Source: Flavobacterium sp. NKUCC04_CG (lineage in GTDB: Bacteria; Bacteroidota; Bacteroidia; Flavobacteriales; Flavobacteriaceae). From it: a DNA stretch of 32,004 nt. Under the pieces are notes generated by a model. It was given only the letters and a program-made list of their open reading frames with translations, had not been told where the DNA came from and did not search any database. Positions within the stretch are counted from its first letter, which is position 1. Every line of letters starts with the position of its first letter. The translations under genes were made by a program, and so were the position numbers. The stretch lies in assembly GCF_019345525.1 (NCBI RefSeq), contig NZ_JAHKRA010000026.1:1-32004 (forward strand). Direction: 5' to 3'. Below are positions 1-6,742 of the stretch, one piece after another.

Positions 1-66
1 TCGACTTGCATGTGTTAAGCCTGCCGCTAGCGTTCATCCTGAGCCAGGATCAAACTCTTCATCGTA
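1..66 (-). rRNA. rrs: 16S rRNA, 5' end (partial)
   Basis: The reverse complement of the first 58 bases carries the universal 16S start (AGAGTTTGATCCTGGCTCAG, positions 37-56) followed by the GATGAACGCTAGCGGCAGGC segment typical of Flavobacteriaceae. The mature 5' end lies about 8-10 nt before AGAGTTTG, near position 66. The gene runs off the left edge, so only its first ~66 nt are present. It is transcribed leftwards from the two promoters at 201-230 and 379-409. Confidence 0.97.
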
Positions 67-200
67 TTTTTTTAATATGTTTAGATAGTTTGCGCTAATT
101 CTTGAAATCTTACGATTTCCTTACTCTCTCTTATTTGCTGTCAATTCAATATGTCTATGAACGTGTCTTCTTGTTTTTCGCTTGTCTCTCAAAGCGGTTG

Positions 201-230
201 CAAAACTACAACTTCTTTTTTAACTGGCAA
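201..230 (-). promoter_or_regulatory. rrn promoter P2 (proximal)
   Basis: On the minus strand a -7 box TAGTTTTG (201-208) follows a -33 TTG (228-230) with exactly 19 nt between, matching the Bacteroidota sigma-A consensus TTG-N(17-23)-TAnnTTTG. Transcription would start near 194 and give a leader of about 130 nt. Seen from sequence only. Confidence 0.6.
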
Positions 231-378
231 GCCTTTTTGAAAAAAAATATTTTTTTCTTTTTCGCTTGTCAATCGTTACTATCACTGACTTCCTTTATAA
301 TTCAAATCCAAATCTAAACTCGGCTTCTATTTCTAATCTCTATCAGTTAATCAAAGAACTTCTGCGGTAATGCGAGTG

Positions 379-409
379 CAAAAGTAGGCCTTTTTATCAG
401 CATTCCTAA
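379..409 (-). promoter_or_regulatory. rrn promoter P1 (distal)
   Basis: Minus-strand -7 box TACTTTTG (379-386) with a -33 TTAG (406-409) 19 nt upstream. TACTTTTGCAC is the form expected of a strong flavobacterial rrn promoter. The start site would be near 372, giving a leader of about 300 nt before 16S. This leader (67-372) has no credible ORF. It holds a 13-mer, GACAAGCGAAAAA on the minus strand, twice (174-186 and 258-270). Confidence 0.7.
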
Positions 410-480
410 TCTTTTGGAAGTTTATTTTTGGTATTTATCATGCTCTTTTCTTAACAGACTAATTACCGCTACTTTACCTT

Positions 481-730
481 TAGCGCGGATACGCGGATAG
501 GCAGATACGTTTATACGCTTTAAAGTGCTGTGGGTGCAAAATGGCTGTCTTTGGATATTTATTCGGGAATGAAGATAGGCAGATAAGCAGATGGGCGGAT
601 AGGCGAATTCGCTTTGGAGCTTGTGAATGCGGATACGCGGATGGGCAGATAGGCGAATTCGCTTTGGAGCTTGTGAATGCGGATACGCGGATGGGCAGAT
701 ACGTTTATACGCTTTGGAGCGTTGTGGGTA
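481..730. repeat. 50-bp tandem repeat, two exact copies with degenerate flanking copies
   Basis: Positions 601-650 and 651-700 are identical 50-mers beginning AGGCGAATTCGCTTTGGAGC. Degenerate copies flank them: about 484-530 and 701-730 share GCGGATACGCGGAT, GGCAGATACGTTTATACGC and the CGCTTT core. The unit is not a multiple of three, and its open frames on both strands look like low-complexity by-products, so no gene is called. It lies just upstream of rrn promoter P1. The word GCGGATACGC recurs in the array at the right end of the window. Confidence 0.9.
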
Positions 731-760
731 TAAAATTGCTCTTTTTTGTAATTTATTCGC

Positions 761-812
761 GAATGGACGAATGGACGAATGGACGAATGGACGAATGGAC
801 GAATGGACGAAT
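761..812. repeat. 8-bp microsatellite (GAATGGAC, six copies)
   Basis: Six perfect copies of GAATGGAC occupy 761-808, followed by a partial copy. An 8-bp period is a classic substrate for slipped-strand length change, but no gene or promoter is recognisable across it, so phase variation of a gene is not supported here. The stretch from 813 to 999 holds nothing further that I recognise. Confidence 0.9.
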
Positions 813-999
813 AGGCACATCAAAACCATACCTATATATAAAGAGCGATTCCTCAAAAAGCACTCTTACAAAGTAAGAAAATAGATTATGAGACGAGCTA
901 CATAGAACACAAACTTAAAGTTAAAAATTACGATATAACAGCCAAAGTCGCTAATATGATATAAAAATAATCTAAAGAGCTTTAAATTATTGATAATAC

Positions 1000-1030
1000 T
1001 TGTACAATTGATTTAATTATTGTATTTTTA
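1000..1030 (+). promoter_or_regulatory. Promoter of the lipoprotein gene at 1081
   Basis: TTG at 1000-1002, then 20 nt, then TATTTTTA (1023-1030), a one-mismatch -7 box. The start site would fall near 1037, downstream of the in-frame ATG at 1033. This supports the ATG at 1081 as the true start. Confidence 0.5.
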
Positions 1031-1080
1031 ATATGTTTTCTAATGCCCTAATATTTTATACATTTAAAAAAACAGCGATT

Positions 1081-1575
1081 ATGAAAAATTACTTCCTTGC
1101 TCTCCCTATTTTTGCATTGCTCTTTCTGAGCAGCTGTCAGGAGAAAAAAACAGAAACGACTATTGAAACCATTACAGAATCAGTTATCGACACCGCCCAA
1201 AGTACACTACCTCAAGAGACTATAAGCGAAGAATTTAGAATTATAGAGAACTCGGTTATCAACAAACTGAATAATACCATAGCTCAAAGGAAAATAGTGT
1301 CCGAAGAAGAAATGATGCAAGCATACAGTCCTAAAGAAAAAGGAGCAGAAGGCAATTACAAATATAGCATTACAAAAATTTCTTCTGGAAATGGCAAAAC
1401 CATCGTTCAACTGTTAGAAGAGAACCTAAATGATGATTCCGTAAAAGATAAAAAAGTCATTATGCGTATCATTAAAAACAAAGAAGGCAAATCAGTTGTT
1501 GATGAAATCAAAGAGAGTTATATATGTAGACTAGACCGAGGCCAACAGGATTGGAGCGCAACACTGTGTCAATAA
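1081..1575 (+). CDS. Hypothetical lipoprotein (164 aa)
   Basis: I do not recognise the family. The start at 1081 gives a clean lipoprotein signal: MKNY, a hydrophobic stretch and the lipobox LSSC with Cys at residue 19. A longer in-frame ATG at 1033 would bury this signal and lies at the predicted transcription start, so it was not used. After the Cys comes a charged, Thr/Glu-rich linker (about residues 20-50), then a region predicted to be helical (about 55-80, ENSVINKLNNTIAQRK), then an alternating pattern that could form a small beta domain. Two Cys residues near the C-terminus (SYICRL and TLCQ) could form a disulfide. It should be exported and lipid-anchored. It is monocistronic, with its own promoter and terminator. 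Confidence 0.75.
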   Translation: MKNYFLALPIFALLFLSSCQEKKTETTIETITESVIDTAQSTLPQETISEEFRIIENSVINKLNNTIAQRKIVSEEEMMQAYSPKEKGAEGNYKYSITKISSGNGKTIVQLLEENLNDDSVKDKKVIMRIIKNKEGKSVVDEIKESYICRLDRGQQDWSATLCQ

Positions 1576-1594
1576 AAAACTATTAAACCATCTC

Positions 1595-1624
1595 AAAGTC
1601 CTATTTATAATAGGACTTTTTTAT
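1595..1624 (+). terminator. Rho-independent terminator
   Basis: Perfect 11-bp stem AAAGTCCTATT / AATAGGACTTT (1595-1605 and 1609-1619) with a 3-nt loop, followed by a T run. It ends the lipoprotein gene. Confidence 0.85.
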
Positions 1625-1855
1625 TCTATATAAAAACGCTTATGTTGCCACGACGAGAAAAAAAGAAGATTCTCGACATTTCATACACCAAATGCAGTTC
1701 AGAAACGCCACAAAATACGCTCTCCAAACACAAACCTTAAGAAATTTCTTCTTTCTAGAAAACAGCAAGACAATACTATTCTGTAAAAAAAATATTTTTT
1801 ATCTCCTATTATATGTATTTGTACTATTTTTAAAAATCATTAATCAAGACAAGTA

Positions 1856-2023
1856 TTGAGCCACACACTAAACCCAGCATCAAAACCCGCAACCCAAAAC
1901 GACATTGAGTTCCTATTACAGTTGCATTTCAATAAGATTTATTTGGAACGTGACGTAGCACATACACCAAAAGAACGAAAGCTCACAAAAAGTACTTCAG
2001 AAAATAGGTTTGCCATCGGATAG
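1856..2023 (+). other. Possible small ORF or gene remnant in a long intergenic stretch
   Basis: The 460 bases between the terminator at 1624 and the acetyltransferase start at 2086 hold no gene of normal length. One frame stays open from a TTG at 1856 to a TAG at 2021-2023 (55 codons). Its middle has protein-like composition (IEFLLQLHFNKIYLERDVAH). No family match, ATG or convincing promoter was found. It could be a decayed gene end or chance. Confidence 0.2.
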
Positions 2024-2085
2024 CCCCTTGGAATTCGATGGCGCTCCTGGCTTGCTTTATAAATCCAATTTTTAATACCACTGAC

Positions 2086-2592
2086 ATGTTAGAAACGTTA
2101 CGCTTACACTTTTCCCCTCTGGATTCCTCACATCTAGAAAAGCTTTTGCCGATATATAACGATGCCTTAACCATGAAATACATTCCCAATAACCCTTCGA
2201 GTTGGACAGAAGTAGAATTGAGACAAAAGTTCTGTAACAACTTCAAAGACATACAGAATGGGATAGGTGTTTTTGCAGTAACTGAAAAAACAACAGGATT
2301 CTTTATAGGCCAAGCTGGAATCTACAATTCCTTTGATGATTTTAAAGAACTAGAAATTGGCTATATATTATCGAGTAACTACTGGCATCAAGGATATGGC
2401 ACTGAGATAGCAAAGGGCTTAATACATCATTGTTTTACAAACCTAAAGGCCCATAAAGTGATTACACGAATGTATTCGACTCATTTAAGCTCTATCCGAA
2501 TCTCTGAAAAATCTGGGATGAATTTTGTTGAAAAAACAGCTTTAGACGACTCACTTTATCGTTCTACCTATAGCATACTTAATCTTAAGTAA
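2086..2592 (+). CDS. GNAT-family N-acetyltransferase (RimJ/RimL-like)
   Basis: A 168-residue protein with the layout of the GNAT superfamily, which transfers acetyl from acetyl-CoA to an amine. The N-terminal strand LETLRLHFSPLDSSHLEKL is typical of the RimJ/RimL subgroup. The central EIGYILSSNYWHQGYGTEIAKGL region holds acetyl-CoA motif A (Q/R-x-x-G-x-G/A realised as HQGYGTE), and the C-terminal NxxSIRISEKSGM-type segment is motif B. The substrate cannot be read from sequence; protein N-termini or small amines are both possible. I start at the ATG at 2086, because the upstream in-frame ATG at 2038 adds an unconserved tail. A possible -7 box TAGGTTTG lies at 2005-2012. Confidence 0.85.
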   Translation: MLETLRLHFSPLDSSHLEKLLPIYNDALTMKYIPNNPSSWTEVELRQKFCNNFKDIQNGIGVFAVTEKTTGFFIGQAGIYNSFDDFKELEIGYILSSNYWHQGYGTEIAKGLIHHCFTNLKAHKVITRMYSTHLSSIRISEKSGMNFVEKTALDDSLYRSTYSILNLK

Positions 2593-2625
2593 TTTGGAAT
2601 AAGAAATGCCATACCCATTACCCTA

Positions 2626-2665
2626 AATAAAAAATGACCGTCTTTTGAGAGGGTCATTTTTTATT
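2626..2665. terminator. Bidirectional terminator
   Basis: AATAAAAAATGACC (2626-2639) pairs perfectly with GGTCATTTTTTATT (2652-2665). With A runs on one side and T runs on the other it can serve both the acetyltransferase gene (plus) and the convergent 75-codon gene (minus), whose stop codon it touches. Confidence 0.85.
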
Positions 2666-2892
2666 TATTCTTGCGCAGCTTCTTCGTCTTTCTTCCCAAT
2701 ATTCATATTTGGAAATTTCTTTTGTATGGATTTTAAGGTAAACTCATTTATCTCAGCCATCGCCTCTTGACTCGGAAGTTTTAAATGCTCAGCATTGTGT
2801 TTCATTAACTCTTCTAAAAGTATTTGAGTTCTCAACAATTGAAAATTCAAATCAATAATTTCACCTACTACATCAATATCTCCTAATTTCAT
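2665..2892 (-). CDS. Small hypothetical protein (75 aa)
   Basis: I do not recognise the family. The 75-residue product is acidic and mostly helical in pattern (EIIDLNFQLLRTQILLEELMKHN, then EAMAEINEFTLKSIQKKF) with a charged tail, KKDEEAAQE. It has no signal peptide or membrane segment, so it is probably cytosolic and could form a small helical bundle or bind a partner. A -7-like TATTTTTG lies upstream on the minus strand (2945-2952), without a clear -33. The gene stands alone and converges on the acetyltransferase gene through a shared terminator. The 250 bases between it and the next gene show no further feature. Confidence 0.65.
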   Translation of the reverse strand: MKLGDIDVVGEIIDLNFQLLRTQILLEELMKHNAEHLKLPSQEAMAEINEFTLKSIQKKFPNMNIGKKDEEAAQE

Positions 2893-3140
2893 ACTATTTT
2901 GTTTTAATATTAAGGGTGCTGCCCGTTTATAAATTGATTAACACCAAAAATAAGTAACAATTTTTAATAAAACGAGAGAAAATCCCTTTTGAACATCAAT
3001 AAATTATTATTATTCCTCACATCAGACAGTAAACCACTATCAACGAAACACTTAATAAAACACAAATTATAAAAAAAGCTTTATTGCTTATATCTTACTA
3101 CCAAGTTGACAAATTTAGAAATCTAAATACCTCATCATCG

Positions 3141-4043
3141 CTACTCTGCTTTATAAAAGTCAGATTGCTCAAAAGCGGGATTGGGATATTTATAAAAGCC
3201 TTCACCTGACAACTTACCCAATTTTCCTTGATCGATAAAATTGCGTTTTAAGTAATCCATTTTCCTTAGTTCCAATGGATTTTTCGTTCTTTCTGCACCG
3301 ATTTTATGAATATTATAGACGGTATTCAAACCGACCAAATCCAAAATAGCGCAAGGACCAAGCGTTGCTCCAGATCCAATGACCCATGCCTTGTCAATAG
3401 TTTCCGCATCGGCAATTTCATTGACCAACAGATTCATCGTAGCGCTTAACAAAGGCATTAACAAACTGTCGAGTATATATCCCGACTGTTCTTTTCTCAG
3501 TTCTAATGGTACCATATTTAAGCTTTTAGCAAAGGCCACTACGCCATCAAAAACATCAGAATTCGTATCTTTATGTCCCATGATTTCCGCGGTATTGTGC
3601 TTCCAAATCTCGTTGGCAAAATGCATCGCCAAAAACTTCTCAGGTCGACCTGTAACTTGAGCAAAAATACTGGGAACTAAAGTGGAAGAATTTGTCGTAA
3701 AAACGGTTCTCTCAGGAGCTAAAACGGCGAGTTGCCTATAAAACTCTTTTTTTATATGAGGATCTTCAGGTACGGATTCGATGACCAAATCTGCGTCTTC
3801 AACCGCCGCTTGTAAATCGTTATGATAAGCGATTCTTAAAAAGGCTTCATCAACTTGTTGTTGTGAAGCGTGGAGTTCTTTTTTATACACTTCTTTTAGT
3901 TCTAAAAATCGAATTTTTGTTCGCATTAAAACCTCATTACTTAAGTCATATAACGCTACTTGATATCCCTGAAATGCCACATGAAAAGCGATTTGTGCAC
4001 CCAAAACTCCACTTCCAGCAGTTGTAATTTTTTTGAACTCCAT
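3141..4043 (-). CDS. 3-hydroxyacyl-CoA dehydrogenase family protein (copy 1)
   Basis: A 300-residue NAD-dependent dehydrogenase that should interconvert 3-hydroxyacyl-CoA and 3-ketoacyl-CoA. The N-terminal Rossmann fold carries GSGVLG (residues 11-16), followed by DLVIES at 85-90 and NSSTL at 118-122. The catalytic His141 and Glu153 are 12 residues apart, as in classical enzymes, but the usual HFFNP motif is replaced by HFANEIWKHNTAE. The C-terminal helical domain ends with GEGFYKYPNP. It is the last gene of a leftward cluster behind a MarR regulator and a nitroreductase (38-nt gap). A close paralogue lies at 11748-12647. The substrate is unproven. Confidence 0.88.
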   Translation of the reverse strand: MEFKKITTAGSGVLGAQIAFHVAFQGYQVALYDLSNEVLMRTKIRFLELKEVYKKELHASQQQVDEAFLRIAYHNDLQAAVEDADLVIESVPEDPHIKKEFYRQLAVLAPERTVFTTNSSTLVPSIFAQVTGRPEKFLAMHFANEIWKHNTAEIMGHKDTNSDVFDGVVAFAKSLNMVPLELRKEQSGYILDSLLMPLLSATMNLLVNEIADAETIDKAWVIGSGATLGPCAILDLVGLNTVYNIHKIGAERTKNPLELRKMDYLKRNFIDQGKLGKLSGEGFYKYPNPAFEQSDFYKAE

Positions 4044-4081
4044 ACCTCTCTTTAAATCAATTTTTAGTAATCGATTCTTAT

Positions 4082-4717
4082 TTATTTTACTTCGATGATA
4101 AAATCACCTTTGTCGTGACGAACTTTTTTCATAGAAACCAACCAATCGTTATCCGCATCGCGATACCCCAACGGCATTATGGTTACCGATTTCAGTCCTT
4201 TTTCTTTTAATTGCAACAATTCATCATATGCCGCACTGTCAAATCCCTCCATTGGCGTTGCATCGATTTTTAATTCCGCTGCTGCTGCTAAAACCATACC
4301 GAAAGCAATATACGTCTGTTTTGCAGTATGTACAAAATTTTCTTCCGCAGATTGATTGAGATATAAGTCTTTTATTTTGTTCCCGTATTCCAACATTGCT
4401 GTTTGCGGTAACCCTCTTTCTGAAGTCGTTTTATTAAAAATCCCGTCTATTCTGTCTGCCGTATAACGATCCCATGCCGCAAACACCAATAGATGTGAAC
4501 AGTCTGCTATTTGTTGCTGATTCATAGAATGCGCTACTAGGGATTCTTTTATTGCTTGGTTCGTAATAACAAGTACTTTAAAAGGTTGTAAACCCGAAGA
4601 AGTTGGCGCCAAATGTGCCACTTCTAACAATTGTTCAACCAATTCTCCCGAAACCTTTTTAGAAGCATCGAATTTTTTTGTAGCATAACGCCATTTTAAT
4701 GCATTTAATAATTCCAT
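4082..4717 (-). CDS. NAD(P)H-dependent nitroreductase/oxidoreductase (FMN, NfsB-like)
   Basis: A 211-residue member of the FMN-dependent nitroreductase family, which reduces nitroaromatics, quinones or related electrophiles with NAD(P)H, usually as a homodimer. Visible family marks are the N-terminal RYATKKFD (FMN phosphate contact), APTSSGLQPFKVLVI, the central acidic-aromatic stretch, and the C-terminal PLGYRD. The length matches the NfsB/YfkO subgroup. It lies 89 nt downstream of the MarR-family gene and 38 nt upstream of the hydroxyacyl-CoA dehydrogenase, on the same strand. The context suggests a stress-inducible set. The natural substrate is not evident. Confidence 0.9.
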   Translation of the reverse strand: MELLNALKWRYATKKFDASKKVSGELVEQLLEVAHLAPTSSGLQPFKVLVITNQAIKESLVAHSMNQQQIADCSHLLVFAAWDRYTADRIDGIFNKTTSERGLPQTAMLEYGNKIKDLYLNQSAEENFVHTAKQTYIAFGMVLAAAAELKIDATPMEGFDSAAYDELLQLKEKGLKSVTIMPLGYRDADNDWLVSMKKVRHDKGDFIIEVK

Positions 4718-4806
4718 ATTGTTTTTATTATTAATTAATTATAATCTAAAACTACATCCATAGGTTCTCTAATCTTTTTTAACCAAAGACAAATACCCCA
4801 GTACTA

Positions 4807-5256
4807 TTATAGTTTCTCCTTATTCGTACATTTTCGACTCGTTATATCCAACAAGTCTTTTAACTCCAGCCTTAAGCGATTCGCTTGTTCTGTATTCAAT
4901 TCAAACAACTCATTTAACTTGGCAGGAATTAGACTTGCACATTGCTCTAAATCGATACCTGCTTGGGTTAATTTTACATCAACCCGACGCTCGTCTTCTG
5001 AAGATCGATTCCGCTCAATGAGCTTCTTCTCTTGCATTCGCTTAAGCAAAGGGGTTAACGTTCCGCTGTCTAACCAGAGCTTTTCACCCAGATCTCGAAC
5101 GCAAATGGAATCCTTTTCCCAGAGAACTAATAAAACCAGATATTGTGTATAGGTCAAATTGAGTTCCTCTAAAAAGGGCTTATACAACAAGGTGACTTGT
5201 CGAGACAAAGCATAGATAGGAAAACAGAGCTGATTTTGTAGTTTTAAATGGTCCAT
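4807..5256 (-). CDS. MarR-family transcriptional regulator, OhrR-like
   Basis: A 149-residue winged-helix repressor. The N-terminus (LQNQLCFPIYALSRQ, then LNLTYTQYLVLLVLWE) closely follows the OhrR pattern. Cys11 sits where the peroxide-sensing Cys of OhrR is found. The DNA-recognition helix and wing are in the region LDSGTLTPLLKRMQEK through SSEDERRVDVKLT. By family knowledge it should release DNA on oxidation by organic hydroperoxides or electrophiles. No ohr gene is present in this window. Instead it leads a cluster with a nitroreductase and a hydroxyacyl-CoA dehydrogenase. Two palindromes overlap its own promoter (5275-5311), so autoregulation is likely. Confidence 0.88.
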   Translation of the reverse strand: MDHLKLQNQLCFPIYALSRQVTLLYKPFLEELNLTYTQYLVLLVLWEKDSICVRDLGEKLWLDSGTLTPLLKRMQEKKLIERNRSSEDERRVDVKLTQAGIDLEQCASLIPAKLNELFELNTEQANRLRLELKDLLDITSRKCTNKEKL

Positions 5257-5274
5257 GATGTATTTTTGATTGCA

Positions 5275-5311
5275 TAAAATTACATTGCGAGCAATTTAAT
5301 AGCAAGCTATT
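5275..5311 (-). promoter_or_regulatory. marR-like gene promoter with two palindromic operators
   Basis: Minus-strand promoter: -33 TTGC (5302-5305), 19 nt, then a -7-like TAATTTTA (5275-5282). Two perfect palindromes lie across it: ATTGC-GA-GCAAT (5284-5295) and AATAGC-AA-GCTATT (5298-5311), with centres 15 bp apart. This is the arrangement expected of a repressor that blocks RNA polymerase at its own gene. The remaining intergenic bases up to 5507 show nothing else recognisable. Confidence 0.5.
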
Positions 5312-5507
5312 TATATGTTTTAACAAAAATTTGTGCTACTGCTAAAGCCGATTTTCATCACACCACAAAACCGCCCAATAATATAGTTTCGATACAATTG
5401 ATTCCTAGCAGCCTAAGTCCCACAGGAATGTTCTGAATACATTCGACAAAGCAGGCCGTCCTTCTTTTCAAAAAAGGGGAATACTCCTTTATATATATGA
5501 AATCCCT

Positions 5508-5545
5508 ATAAAAAAAACGAGACTATCCCTTAAGACAGCCTCGTT
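5508..5545 (-). terminator. lysC-lysA operon terminator
   Basis: On the minus strand AACGAGGCTGTC (5534-5545) pairs with GATAGTCTCGTT (5516-5527) over 12 bp including two G-U pairs, with a 6-nt loop followed by a run of T. It lies 22 bases beyond the lysA stop codon. Confidence 0.85.
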
Positions 5546-5566
5546 AGTGAAATTATTTAATACTAC

Positions 5567-6724
5567 TTATTCAAGGTAAACAAAATTCAATGGCGCCCTT
5601 AAGTTATATCGTAACGCCATAACTTCTCCATATGCACCTGCCGAACGAATGGCAATTAAATCGCCCCTATTTAATTCTGCTAGTCGAACTTCTTTTCCGA
5701 AGCAATCGCTACTTTCACAAATCGGACCAACAACATCGTAAATCATTTCACTTTCTGACTGCAAATGACGTTTTACAGTTTCAATTTTATGATATGCCTG
5801 ATACAGTGATGGGCGTAATAGTTCTGTCATTCCCGCATCCAGTATAGCGAAGTTTTTCTTTAAGCCGTTTTTAATATACAAAACGCGGCTGATTAAGGAA
5901 CCGCATTGTCCCACTATGGAACGACCGAGTTCAAAATGAATTTGTTGATCGGGTTTTCGTTCTAAAAATTGATTGAAAATGGCAAAAAATACTGCAAAAT
6001 CGGGAATACCTACAGCATCGGGCTGGTCATAATCAATTCCCAGGCCTCCCCCTACATTGAGCACCTTTACTTCATGACCACGATTTATAAACCACCTATT
6101 CCATTCGTTCACCTTAACACACAAGCTCTTAAAAACATTGAGATCGGTTATTTGCGAACCAATATGAAAGTGTAGTCCACACAATTGCAATTGCGAATTC
6201 TTTTCTATTATTTCTAAACACAAAGGCAATTCATGTGTAAGAATTCCGAATTTATTCTCGTCTAGTCCCGTAGTGATATAGTGATGGGTGTGCGCATCAA
6301 CATTCGGGTTTATTCGTAGCGCTATTCGAGCGGTTGTTTCGTTTTCGAGACATAATTGTGCAATAACTTCCAACTCCTGCACGGATTCCACATTGAAACA
6401 AAAGATTTGATGTTTAAGCGCTGTGAGAATTTCCTTCACTGTTTTACCAACTCCTGCAAAAACGATTTGATTCGTTTTAAACCCATGCTCTACCGCGAGT
6501 TCTATTTCATTACCACTAACGCAATCGGCTCCCAAACCCGCTTCCTGAATTATTTGTAAAACCTTTGTGTTATTATTTGCTTTCAGTGCATAATGAACGT
6601 GAAAGTCGTAAACTTTTGAAGTCTGTATGATCTCAGCTAAGGTCTTTTTCAACAAGACCATATCATAAAAATACAAGGGTGTTTCGGCATTTTCCAAGGC
6701 CGATACTATTGATGGTGTCCACAT
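5567..6724 (-). CDS. lysA: Diaminopimelate decarboxylase
   Basis: A 385-residue PLP enzyme of fold type III that decarboxylates meso-diaminopimelate to L-lysine, the last step of lysine synthesis. It has the YALKANNN motif with the PLP-binding lysine (about residue 48), HFHIGSQ, NVGGGLGIDY for phosphate binding, the ELGRSIVG segment, and CESSDCFGKE with the active-site Cys supplied across the dimer. It lacks any fused kinase domain. It begins 18 nt after the lysC stop codon, so the two form an operon ending in the terminator at 5508-5545, and it is probably controlled by the attenuator-like leader ahead of lysC. Confidence 0.95.
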   Translation of the reverse strand: MWTPSIVSALENAETPLYFYDMVLLKKTLAEIIQTSKVYDFHVHYALKANNNTKVLQIIQEAGLGADCVSGNEIELAVEHGFKTNQIVFAGVGKTVKEILTALKHQIFCFNVESVQELEVIAQLCLENETTARIALRINPNVDAHTHHYITTGLDENKFGILTHELPLCLEIIEKNSQLQLCGLHFHIGSQITDLNVFKSLCVKVNEWNRWFINRGHEVKVLNVGGGLGIDYDQPDAVGIPDFAVFFAIFNQFLERKPDQQIHFELGRSIVGQCGSLISRVLYIKNGLKKNFAILDAGMTELLRPSLYQAYHKIETVKRHLQSESEMIYDVVGPICESSDCFGKEVRLAELNRGDLIAIRSAGAYGEVMALRYNLRAPLNFVYLE

Positions 6725-6742
6725 AATTATAGGTCCTTAAAA

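Noticed and set aside
102..317. Plus-strand open frame of 71 codons
   Set aside because: It runs antisense through the rRNA leader, is Phe-rich from T tracts, and overlaps rrn promoter P2.
422..856. Minus-strand open frame of 144 codons over the left repeats
   Set aside because: Nearly all of it is translation of the 50-bp and 8-bp repeats (SSIRPFVHSSIRPF and similar). No coding character, promoter or homology is visible.
1033..1080. Upstream ATG for the lipoprotein gene
   Set aside because: It lies at the predicted transcription start and would bury the lipoprotein signal. The ATG at 1081 gives a clean lipobox.
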